A stretch of 21,373 bases of DNA from Entrophospora sp. SA101. Its lineage: Eukaryota > Glomeromycota > Glomeromycetes > Entrophosporales > Entrophosporaceae. Each line of letters begins with the position of its first letter. Positions within the stretch are counted from its first letter, which is position 1. Location: the NCBI GenBank assembly GCA_958430865.1, contig CAUDNR010004503.1, positions 1-21,373 on the forward strand. The letters are read 5' to 3'. Under the pieces are notes generated by a model that saw only the letters and a program-made list of their open reading frames with translations, searched no databases and had not been told where the DNA came from. The position numbers and the translations under genes were made by a program. This document shows positions 1-8,445 of this stretch, piece after piece.

Positions 1-198
1 ATTGTTAATGAACAACCGCCACCTAGCAATGTAATTGTTAATGAACAACCGCCACCTAGCAATGTAATTGTTAATGAACAACCGCCACCTAGCAATGTAA
101 TTGTTAATGAACAACCGCCACCTAGCAATGTAATTGTTAATGAGCAACCGCCATCTAGTGATGTAATTGTTAACGATCAACCGCCATCAATTAATGCT
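1..198 (+). repeat. 33-bp in-frame tandem repeat (IVNEQPPPSNV units)
   Basis: Four units (1-33, 34-66, 67-99, 100-132) are identical base for base. A fifth (133-165) has a few changes and a sixth (166-198) is degenerate. The unit is eleven codons, so copy-number change keeps the frame. The array reaches the window edge and may continue to the left. Perfect identity on one side and decay on the other suggests recent expansion. Confidence 0.95.
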
Positions 199-939
199 AT
201 CACTAATCAACAGCAATCACCAATTATTAATGAACAATTACCGCCATCAAACATTGTTATTATTAATGATCAAAAGTCAAATATTATTACTACTATTAAT
301 GAACAACCACCGTCAAATAATGCAACTATTAATGAACAGCCACCAATAATTGATGCGATTAGTAACGAACAACCACCAATAATTAATGCGATTATTAATG
401 AACAACCACCAACTAATGATGTTCTTAGTTCCCAACCACCACCAAATAATGTTATGATTAGTTCTGATACTACTACAATTAATACACATCAAATCAACAC
501 AAGTAATCAAATTACCGTTGAATCCAACTGTAGTGACAGTAATTCAATTGAACCCAATAATCAGTCAGAAACCCAATCATACAATCCATCACCTTCGCAA
601 AATGTCCAGCATTTACAACTTTCAAATCATGTGGGGCCTTTGCAAATTTACTCAAACCATGGATATTCCACAAGATTTTCAGAAACCATTGATTTTACTG
701 ATGATTATCACCACAGAGACTATAATAATAATAGCAATAACAACAATAATAATTATGATAATAATAATAACAACAATAATAATTATAATAACATTTATAA
801 TTTCAATAATAACATTTATAATTTCAATAATAATAACATCAATGATGATATTAATTTTAATAGTAACCTTTATCACACTAATAATAATATTCATAATAAT
901 GGTATTTATAACTTCAATAATAATAACATTAATCGTTAG
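1..939 (+). CDS. Partial ORF, NEQPPP-repeat and Asn-rich low-complexity protein tail
   Basis: Frame 1 is open without a stop from the first base to TAG at 937-939, so at least 312 residues are encoded and the start lies left of the window. The first 66 codons are near-perfect copies of IVNEQPPPSNV. They fade into looser units (INEQPPP, NDQPP), then a Ser/Thr/Asn/Gln region, then a short less repetitive part (YSTRFSETIDFTDDYHHRD, about residues 222-240), and finally about 70 residues of mostly Asn with YNFNNN motifs. There is no recognisable folded domain; this looks like a disordered C-terminal tail. The same NEQPPP repeats occur on the opposite strand just beyond the stop, at the end of the CNH gene. 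This frame is therefore probably the detached, inverted tail of that gene or of a convergent paralogue. That the frame is coding is fairly sure; its parent gene is inferred. Confidence 0.6.
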   Translation: MVNEQPPPSNVIVNEQPPPSNVIVNEQPPPSNVIVNEQPPPSNVIVNEQPPSSDVIVNDQPPSINAITNQQQSPIINEQLPPSNIVIINDQKSNIITTINEQPPSNNATINEQPPIIDAISNEQPPIINAIINEQPPTNDVLSSQPPPNNVMISSDTTTINTHQINTSNQITVESNCSDSNSIEPNNQSETQSYNPSPSQNVQHLQLSNHVGPLQIYSNHGYSTRFSETIDFTDDYHHRDYNNNSNNNNNNYDNNNNNNNNYNNIYNFNNNIYNFNNNNINDDINFNSNLYHTNNNIHNNGIYNFNNNNINR

Positions 940-3626
940 ATCTTTAATAATTTCATTCGTTGGTGGCGGCTGTTCGTTAATAGTGGTATTCATGTTTTGA
1001 GCGTTAATGTTATTTGGTGGTAGTTGCTGTTCATTAACAATTGTAGTAAAATTTAACGGTTGAACATAAGTAGTTGGTTGAGTATCATAAATAGTTATTG
1101 GTTCAGTATTAGTTCTGGTAGCTGATTGGCTATCATTATTATTTACAAAATCATTGTTATTGTTAATAATACCATCGCTATTACTATTATTATCGTTATT
1201 TTTATTATTTCCGTCACTATTATTACTGCTACTATTATTAATTTCATCTAAATCATTAAAAATCGGCTTCACAGTTAATCGTGTTGACCTACGATTTAAA
1301 CGCTTATCATTATTGCTATTAACTCCTGATTCACAAGGATCTTTTTGTAAAGAATATCTTTTAGTCCTATTGTTGGTTGATCTGCGCAAAATAAAATTTG
1401 TTTTTTCTTTTGGACTTGTTGGAGGAGAAACAAGTTTATTAAGAACATTATCGGTATTATCATCGGTAGTAATAGTATTGGCAGTGATTGTTGTATTAAT
1501 ATCATTAATGCCGTCAATGTCGGATGATAGTTTTAATGGCTGTGGTTGAGGTGGATGAGGAAAAGAAAATGATTCTTGCATTTGTTCTGGCAGAGGTGGA
1601 GGAGGAGGAGGAAGAGGAAATGAAAAAAGTAATTCATTCGTTTGTAGTGATGATGATTGTCGTTTTTGAAAAGTTGTTGGTTCAAATTGAGCATTTGGTG
1701 GTGGTAGCGGTGGTAGCGGTTGTTGCATTGGCAAAGCTGGTTGAAATGTTTGATCTTTTGGTGGTGGTGGTGGTGGCAGTAATGATGGTTGGAATGGTGG
1801 TTGGAATAGCGGTTGGAATAGTGGTTGTGGTTGTGGTTGTAAAACTTGTGATGATGATAAAGGTATAACCTTTGGTTCAATTTTTTTGATGGGTGTTTTT
1901 ATCAAGAATTCTAAATCAAAGGTATTTGGTATTGGAATGAAGCTTAGCCATTTTGGATTTTCTTCGTGACGAGGAATAAGATTTTTTTTCATATAAATTT
2001 CAGTCACTTCTGAAGTATGAGCATCGATCATTATAGCTTTGCTGCAATTAGTCCCAACTATGATATGTTTAATTAGATACATGCCAGTCAACACATTGAT
2101 GAAACAAGGTGTTTCTGGAATATAATAATTTTGAGTATGTACGAATTTTATATCTAATGGATTATTGTCTTTATTATTTTCTAATGAATATTCAAATAAA
2201 TAAATCACATGATTTGATGATAACACAGCCAAGTAAAGATAGCTTTTTGTTTCTTTGACATCGAAAGTCATACAATCTTTTGAGATTTCAGTCAATTTAG
2301 TGTAATCAGATGCCCATTGGAAAACCTTTAATTTTTCCTCACTACTGATATCAGCCTTCTCCAAAGAATTTGATAACTGTTGCTGGATGAAGTCGGTTAA
2401 ATGAGAAGAAAAATTTTTTGATAAAGATTTTTGATGAAATTTTCCGGTTGTAGTGTTTGATTGATTAGATGTTGAGGATGAGGAGAAGGTAGCAGTGGTG
2501 GTGGAGGTGGTGGAAGGAATAAGAGGCAGGTCTTGAGATTTAGAACCTTTTTTATGTGACAATAATGAAGAAGGTTGTTGTTGTTGCTGCTTTCGACAAT
2601 TGTCACATTTTTTTTTAGTCTCTTTATCATTGACTGATACAAGACTTCCACCACCTTCGTCAGCATTTTTACTACATTGTTCACATTTTACGCCAGAATC
2701 TGTGAATTTTTTTAAAAAAGTCGGAGCTTTTGAGAAATCCACAGAAACTTGAGGTTTAGAATTAAGGACAAACTTGATTAGATGTAGTAAAGATGATGAA
2801 CGATATATTCTGATTTTTTGTGATTTTCCAGCTATTGCAATCATTATACCATAATCGTTTAACATTTGTAATTTTTTAAATGGAATTCCACGCATTATTT
2901 GAATTGGTTTCATCACTTCATAACGAACAGAGAAATCCATAAAAGATAAACCCTCATCATTTCCGATCAATAAATATTGCTTTCCTAACATGGCAGCACA
3001 ATTGTATGATTCAGCGTGTCGAATATTTGGTGAACCTAACAGTTTAACTTCTAGTTCGCCTTGACCAACTGACGGGACGTCACGTATTTCTCTTTTCACA
3101 ACTGTGTGTGAACGTATTAAATCATTTGTTGTGTTCTGGAAAATAAAAATAAGTTTTCATCGATTAAAATTATTATTAATTATATATACATGTATATATT
3201 CACACAAACCTTTTTATTTTTTATAAATGAACAAGATCTATGGTTATTTCCAAGATCTTTTTCTTGTTTTGTATTGAATGGAGAATTGAGTACATTCTCA
3301 CTTTCATTTAAAAGAGTTTCGATTATTCGTTTTCCTATTCCGTTATTTGTACTTGGTAAAGGCAAGTTAAAAAGCTGTTCGTTAGGAACATTTCTTGCGA
3401 ATAAGGAAGAAAATCTTTTGTTGGTGGTATTATTAATGCCAGCATTATTAATAATGCTTACAGCATTAACGCCAGAAACGTTAGTGTTAACGTTAACATT
3501 AGTGAGGTCAATAGTATTGTTATTTGTAATAATATTATTGTTATTAGTGTTGTTATTCGTGATAATGTTATTTTTATTAATATTATTATTTGGAATATTT
3601 GAGGAAGGAAATGGTTCAGAATGCAT
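679..3626 (-). CDS. CNH (citron homology) domain protein, two exons, 3' end uncertain
   Basis: Exon 1 is 3626-3210 (ATG at 3626, 139 codons, Asn/Thr-rich); the intron is 3209-3136 (74 nt, donor GTTTGT, acceptor CCAG); exon 2 starts at 3135 in phase 0 and stays open to a stop at 679 (957 aa if read fully). The join gives FIKNKK-NTTNDLIRSH. From about residue 150 the pattern is that of a CNH domain, a beta-propeller-like module of Rho GEFs and GCK-type kinases: YLLIGNDEGLSFMDFS (about 193-208), GIPFKKLQMLNDYGIMIAIA, KDCMTFDVKETKSYLYLAVL, and CFINVLTGMYLIKHIIVGTN. A Ser/Gln-rich insert with two Cys-x-x-Cys pairs interrupts it. Polyproline stretches with blocks of six or seven Pro follow, then NEQPPP repeats. 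No kinase, DH or PH domain is seen. The last 85 or so residues are Ile/Val-rich antisense of the Asn tail, so the natural end is probably near 940 or displaced by rearrangement. Confidence 0.72.
721..936 (+). repeat. AAT/AAC-rich low-complexity coding repeat
   Basis: Dense AAT/AAC trinucleotides encode the Asn-rich tail of the plus-strand frame, with repeated YNFNNN words (about 796-835 and 906-930). Read on the minus strand the same bases give Ile/Val homopolymers. That makes it unlikely that the minus-strand gene really translates through here. Confidence 0.85.
938..943. other. Strand-switch point of the NEQPPP repeats, centred on palindrome AGATCT
   Basis: Left of this point the repeats (for example 385-410, coding N-A-I-I-N-E) read on the plus strand. 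Right of it (960-941) the minus strand codes N-E-I-I-K-D, with ATTATTAAAGA matching ATTATTAATGA of the plus-strand units. Repeat similarity therefore runs up to the AGATCT palindrome from the minus side, and the plus-strand stop sits on it. This is what an inversion breakpoint or an assembly fold-back would look like. Convergent duplication of two related genes is the alternative. Confidence 0.5.
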
Positions 3627-4102
3627 TTTTTTAAAAAACTGGATTGAAAGAAAAATTATTTAATTTTAAAAATGGAAGATTCTAATTGGTTATTATTATC
3701 ATTGTTTGCTACCATTATTTACCCATTTTTCTATTAATAAAAATAGTTAGGTTTGATTATTTTTTTAGTAGATCAATAAAAAAATAATTCTTTTTTGAAA
3801 TTATATTTACAAATTCCAAAGAAAAAATAATAAGCTCGATGAACCCCCCCCCCTAAATATTGATATATATGTATATAGAACAATAATATTTAATATATAA
3901 AATGCTAAATATAAAGTACTAATATTAAACCCTAATTACGCGTAATTTAGCGAATTTTCGAATTTAATTTACGTAAAACAGGTAATTATTTTTTATATGA
4001 TTGATAATAATAATTTACAACAATTCACAAAATATAAATATAAATATAAATAATAATATTAATAACAACAGAAATATGAGAAAGAAGGAAAAGGAATTCT
4101 GA
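3627..4102. other. AT-rich intergenic region with C10 tract
   Basis: This is the upstream region of the minus-strand CNH gene. It is AT-rich with no open frame of note. A run of ten C (3844-3853) stands out against the AT background. No confident promoter motif was identified. Confidence 0.6.
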
Positions 4103-4351
4103 TTAATAAAAGCAAAACCAAAAATTTTTATAAATATAACGCTAACGATATTAATAAAAAATCATAAAAATAATATTCGTGTTAGTGGTGGTAAAAACAA
4201 AAATCCAGGTAACGTAGCTTCTCAACGCAGATATTTTACAAAAGAAGAAGAGTCAAAATTATTCGAAGCTGTTGAAATCCATGGATACGGAAAAATTAGA
4301 AATCATTCGGGTAATGTTAGAACATGTAAAACTTATAAAGATCATTGGTAA
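4103..4351 (+). pseudogene. SANT/Myb-type DNA-binding domain fragment
   Basis: The frame is open from 4103 to TAA at 4349. It encodes RRYFTKEEESKLFEAVEIHG followed by YGKIRNHSGNVRTCKTYKDHW, which fits the SANT/Myb pattern: acidic first helix after F-T-x-E-E, 'HGYGK' turn, then R-T and D-H-W at the third helix. One expected aromatic appears as Ile in YGKIRN. No ATG sits in frame before the domain. The domain ends at TGGTAAGT, where GTAAGT (4348-4353) is a perfect splice donor, so this could be one exon of a real gene rather than a relic. I found no convincing following exon before the convergent gene at 4484. Domain call moderate; gene status unknown. Confidence 0.45.
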
Positions 4352-4483
4352 GTTATGAAGAGATGGAAAATAATCGCGATGGTCGTGGAAATGCGGTTTT
4401 TGGATGATGGCGGTGGGATGTAAGAAGAAAATTATAATAATATTTATTTCCGATATTTTAACACTATTAAATAATAATTATTA

Positions 4484-4990
4484 TTATAAAAAAATAATGA
4501 AATAAAATCCACATATCATTAAGTTTATAAAAATCCTAATGCAAATTTGATTTTTCTCATTATAAATATTTGCTAAATTTTGAAATAAATCCGCACTTGG
4601 TGCTAAAGTTTCTTTTAAAGCATTTCTTTCGTTATCATTATTACTACTAATATTTAAAGTGATTGTGATTCCTGGGTATTCTAAAGTCATCGGAAAGGAT
4701 TTAAAAGATGAAACTGGCAGTGGAATTTCCGTTGTAATGAAATTAGAATATTCACTCGATGGAAACATTGACAATTTTCCAAGCGTTTCTTTCGTTATCG
4801 GAACAAAATTTGTTGTCATTGATGTTATTGTTGGTGTTGTTGGTAGAGAAATTCTTGAATCTCTGAAATTGACTGCCATTGGTGACGACGACGACAACGA
4901 CGTTGTCGTTTCTGTTTCTTGAGAATTAGAAATATTCAAGACTGTCAGAATTATTATTATTAAATGGTTTATTATTGATAATTTTTTCAT
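4484..4990 (-). CDS. Small secreted protein with hydrophobic C-terminus (candidate GPI- or membrane-anchored)
   Basis: A single-exon frame of 168 residues with A-rich context before the ATG. The start has the layout of a signal peptide: MKKLS, then a hydrophobic core (HLIIIILTVLNIS) and a likely cleavage near residues 22-24 (ISNSQ). The mature part is Ser/Thr-rich (TTTSLSSSSP at about 28-37) with one N-glycosylation sequon (N-I-S at 113-115) and no recognised domain. The last 20 or so residues (CIRIFINLMICGFYFIIFL) are hydrophobic and begin after polar sequence, which suits a GPI-attachment tail or a single membrane helix. There are two Cys, both in this tail, so it is not a typical cysteine-knot effector. 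Function unknown. A chance frame is possible but the two well-placed hydrophobic ends argue against it. Confidence 0.55.
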   Translation of the reverse strand: MKKLSIINHLIIIILTVLNISNSQETETTTSLSSSSPMAVNFRDSRISLPTTPTITSMTTNFVPITKETLGKLSMFPSSEYSNFITTEIPLPVSSFKSFPMTLEYPGITITLNISSNNDNERNALKETLAPSADLFQNLANIYNEKNQICIRIFINLMICGFYFIIFL

Positions 4991-5889
4991 TTTTTTTTTT
5001 ATTCTTTTTATGAAAATCAGAATAATAAATAATTTTAAGGTGATAATGTCCGTCCATTAAAATTATTTTCTTTATGTTAACAACTGTCCCTATAAGGCTT
5101 TATTAATATTAATAAATATACACTTCTCTGCTATCACTTAAAAACTCGCATAATCATTATACATAAAATCTATATCATTATGTAGCCTAGTTTTGATAAA
5201 TAAGTATGCGGATTTTCCCAATTTTAGCCATATACTTTGGTAAATAATATATTTAAATCAGTTGCAACAAAATCAGGAATAAGAGACTTGAGAATAATAA
5301 TTTCTGCAAACTCATTTTTACTGGTAAGAATGCAAGTTATTGGTTATTTTGTTGACACTTTTTACTGGGGCTTGGTGGTCAATGAACTTTAGTAGTATAA
5401 AATTCCTTCAATTAAAGCATCCTTTTAGTATTGCCATGGACGCTTGATATAAGACAATCATTTATTAGGTGATTTCTAATGTTTCAAGTAGAATTATCAA
5501 AACCCAGCATATTAGGATAAGTTATTTTGACAAAGAAACATGGCAGGTAAAGGGCTTATTATTATTATTTGATTGGATTGTAATTTATATACTAAATGAT
5601 TAACTTGTAACTATTATTGTTATTATTATTAGTTGAATTAAATTAATGGATTTAAAATACTGACAAATTGGAAGAAAGTTTTTTAAGATATCAATTACTA
5701 CTATTACATGAAAAACGGGGGTTTTAATGATAAGAACAAATATATCAAAATTTAATTTTCATTTCGTCACTCCTATTACTTACTATTGCTTAAAAATTTC
5801 GACAATTTATAATTCAAATAATCAAGGAAATATTTATAAAGACAATGTTTTATTGGCTGCCCATTATTCGTAATAACAATTTCTATTCT
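4991..5889. other. AT-rich intergenic sequence
   Basis: This holds the upstream region of the minus-strand secreted-protein gene and then featureless AT-rich DNA with short ATT/TTA runs (for example 5557-5570 and 5617-5635). No open frame or element is supported. Confidence 0.5.
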
Positions 5890-6060
5890 CCTTGATCAAC
5901 AACACTCAAAAGTTTGGGACTCCACTCTTTTGACCCCGCCTCTTTTTGGAAACCTTTATCATTCTAACTATAGTAGTCCTAGTAAAGCCAATTGCTTTGG
6001 AAATACATGGAATCGTGAATCCACTTTATAAAGTCCAATTCACGTATAGATTCTTTTAAA
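5890..6060 (-). pseudogene. Tc1-like transposase N-terminal HTH relic
   Basis: The reverse strand of about 6020-5905 reads ISKAIGFTRTTIVRMIKV then SKKRRGQKSGVPNF before a stop. This resembles the helix-turn-helix of Tc1/mariner transposases ('I-A-x-x-x-G-x-S-R-x-T-V-x-R-I-I', then a GRP-like basic hook, here GVP). The reading frame is broken on both sides and no matching terminal repeats or catalytic domain were found next to it. The call rests on motif resemblance only. Confidence 0.4.
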
Positions 6061-6469
6061 CTATTTTAAATTTTAGTAAAAATTAATTTAATCAATCATG
6101 CCAAATCACATGATTGATGCCATTTATTATTATTATTAATATAGTTGCATGTCATGTGAAACGCGATCCATCACAAAATTCTTAGTAAGGAGTTTTCTTA
6201 TTAATTTAGCTTTTTATGATATCTTGCAAGTATTAAATGGGATCATTATAGTTAATATTTAATTAATTGAATTGTAAATTATCAATATTATCCCCCAATA
6301 CCATATTTTGTTGAAGGTAAATGAATGATAAAATAAAAGTCATTTAGAAAATAACGTGATGAAATAATTCATCTAGGTGCTGTTTATTACCAGTAGGCTA
6401 TCAAGTTTTACAAACCTATTAATTCATAATAGCCATCTACAATTCAGCAGTTGGTCGTGCATTTTTATT
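6061..6469. other. AT-rich intergenic sequence
   Basis: No gene or element is recognised. It contains short ATT runs (about 6121-6138) and scattered stop codons in all frames. Confidence 0.5.
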
Positions 6470-6720
6470 GACGTCAAACTCCAAAAACTATAGATGTCCG
6501 ATGCCTTTGTATATGGTTTACCGATTAACACTTCTGGTGCAATATATGATACACTCCATTTTTATTGGATGGTGATTTTTGATCTATATGACAATAATGT
6601 AAACGAGAGTATTCTATTTATCTCTCCATTACCATTGTAATTTTTTCGTTAAAAATCATAAAGAGTTTCATACGGTAGATATCGCATTACAATATATATT
6701 CTTTTGTAACTGGAACTCGT
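6470..6720 (-). pseudogene. Protein kinase domain relic
   Basis: The reverse strand of about 6552-6477 reads VSYIAPEVLIGKPYTKASDIYSF as two adjoining pieces (VSYIAPEVLIGKPY, TKASDIYSF). This is the activation-segment to helix-F signature of eukaryotic kinases, with the APE motif intact and D-I-Y-S-F from the DxxSF/G position. Higher up (about 6715-6650), in another frame, VMRYLPYETLYDF matches the hinge and helix D of the same fold. The HRD catalytic loop and DFG motif that should lie between are missing, and frameshifts and stops separate the parts. It is a dead copy of one of the expanded TKL-like kinases. Confidence 0.65.
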
Positions 6721-6844
6721 ATTAAACCATCAATTTTAATTATACATGATAAAAATAAAAATATAATTATTATTGGTGAATCAAAATTTTTATGTGCGAC
6801 CTATCGCCAAGGTTCCTTCTTCTATATTTACCCAAGTAGCTTTG

Positions 6845-7732
6845 TAGTTGTGATTCAAAAAAAGTGTACAATGCGAAATTGTTTGTTTTTGATATCTATT
6901 CATTAAAAAGAAATACATAAAAGAACAAACATAGTCCTTCTTGAACATTAAATGTGACAAATGATCGTCTATCTAAAGTTACACTGGTTTGTCTGGCAAA
7001 GTTATTCAAGGAACACATAATGTATGTCAATTTCACAGCCTACTGTTTGGCGATACGTTACAAAAGTTCTGTGCTTATTGAAATTCTCAAATGTTGACCA
7101 TTCGTCACATTGGAGCCCGGGTATCATGGACACAAGCTCATTTTGAATGATAATCAGAGCCGTACAATCTTTACAGATTGACTTTCTCGTAACAAAATTC
7201 GCAGACGACATAAATATGGACAAATACCATTTTACAAGTTAGCAAAATCGCGGCACAAAGGAATGGCCGGGGAAGGATTTCATTGAAGGGCAAAATGCCG
7301 TTATTTTGTTTTAATGATTGATATAATGGACGGGTCTTGTTATCATATCGCAGACCCAGCTTTTGCGTGCCTGCTACACGAAGGTTGCAACGGTCAATGA
7401 TCCGAAACATACATAATTTGTTGCAAAAGATTTCACTGCTAAAAATAGGACTGGTGCGTGTTTGACTGGTAATCATCATTCAACAGTCCAGATCTTTAAT
7501 TCGTTAGAAAACGTGTGGTACATTATGAAGAATGGTGTTGAAAAAAAAGACGCCTAAAAATGATGGCTGAAAAATTTTCTCAAGAGACGGTTAAAAAATA
7601 TTGTTATGAGGATATTTAGAATTTCTAATAAAATAATTTAAGAAGCTTCCAAATGAATCCATATTTGTTTATTAATTATGTTGTGTAATGAATATGAGTC
7701 ATGGTGACCACCATTTTTTGAATCACACCGTA
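6845..7732 (+). mobile_element. Degenerate Tc1/mariner transposon with matching terminal inverted repeats
   Basis: Both ends show TA followed by a similar inward sequence: left TA (6845-6846) then GTTGTGATTCAAAAAA; right, on the reverse strand from TA at 7732-7731, CGGTGTGATTCAAAAAA. The 14 bases TGTGATTCAAAAAA are identical (6849-6862 and 7714-7727). Inside, plus-strand fragments match the family in order: an HTH-like SQPTVWRYVTK (about 7036-7068), TVNDPKHT (about 7394-7417, the second catalytic Asp block), then NSLENVWYIMKNGVEKKDA (about 7498-7555, from the third catalytic block, normally DLNPIENxW). Several frameshifts and stops and a length near 0.89 kb (full elements are usually about 1.3 kb or longer) show it is dead and internally shortened. 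Confidence 0.75.
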
Positions 7733-8409
7733 TATACAGAAACTCTAACACTTTATGCATTCATGATGTCTCCATCAATCTGACTATTATGCGGTCACGC
7801 GATCATGCAGTCAGTCACTTTACAGCATTAGCATGAATAATTAAAGAGAGATTAAAAATAAAAACAACGTTGAAAATCAATCCTTCCTTTAAAAGAGTGA
7901 ATGCAAATGTAAGGAAGGTCCTTCACTACAAAAATTTCCACGAGATGTCAATAGTTTCGAAAAAATTTTGCTGGACACACAGTCATATATTTACATGTTA
8001 CCATAAGATGCAAAGTTTTTCATATTGTCTCAATGATTGGAGAATTTTATGATTTTTTTAGCATGATAGTGGGAAATTTTCATCGTTGGTATATGACGAT
8101 GATCTTAAAAGCGCTAAGAAAATTTAGTCTTAATGATTTCCACTTGTATGGATTGGTAGCCTTCATCTTTTACATCAGGCGTAAAAACAATCATCCTTCA
8201 CTCGACAAATCGTTCCTTTGGAACTAAAAATTCCAAAGACGAAAAAACCAATAGTAGTATCACATTCACAATCACATTATGCAGCATAGATTTATATGTA
8301 ATTTGTGGCGTTTTGAAATTGAGTTTTTTATATTGAGTGCATACCCTAAAATAACACCTTTTAATTAATTTTATGCAATGACATCAGGAAGATAAAAACT
8401 GATTAATTA

Positions 8410-8414
<5 letters not shown>
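7733..8414. other. Intergenic sequence, no supported gene
   Basis: Two short plus-strand frames overlap here (7870-8052 and 8033-8227, 60 and 64 codons) but they show no recognisable motif. The stretch is somewhat less AT-rich than its surroundings and runs into a long poly(A) at 8415, so it could be a decayed retroposed sequence. That is speculation. Confidence 0.4.

Positions 8415-8443
<29 letters not shown>
8415..8443 (+). repeat. Poly(A) tract of 29 bases
   Basis: An uninterrupted run of A, the longest homopolymer in the window. It may be the 3' tail of a retroposed copy lying to its left, or a simple slippage tract. No flanking target-site duplication was identified. Confidence 0.95.

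Positions 8444-8445
<2 letters not shown>

Noticed and set aside
1..198. Regular 33-bp repeats resembling a repeat array such as CRISPR
   Set aside because: Units are head to tail without spacers and stay in a coding frame; it is a coding minisatellite in eukaryotic DNA.
679..936. Ile/Val-rich hydrophobic C-terminal tail of the minus-strand CNH protein, as if a membrane domain
   Set aside because: It is the antisense of AAT/AAC repeats that code the plus-strand Asn-rich tail, and homopolymer Ile/Val is not a natural membrane helix pattern.
1154..1880. Plus- and minus-strand frames of 73-131 codons inside the CNH gene
   Set aside because: They are shadows of its proline- and glutamine-rich exon and consist of Leu/Val or His/Asn runs dictated by it.
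3190..3663. 157-codon plus-strand frame
   Set aside because: It is antisense to exon 1 of the CNH gene, whose splice join into exon 2 keeps the frame.
3844..3853. C10 tract as a possible G-quadruplex
   Set aside because: Only one run of C is present; a quadruplex needs several separated runs.
7002..7479. Two minus-strand frames of 73 and 102 codons
   Set aside because: They lie opposite the plus-strand Tc1/mariner remnants, which carry the recognisable motifs.
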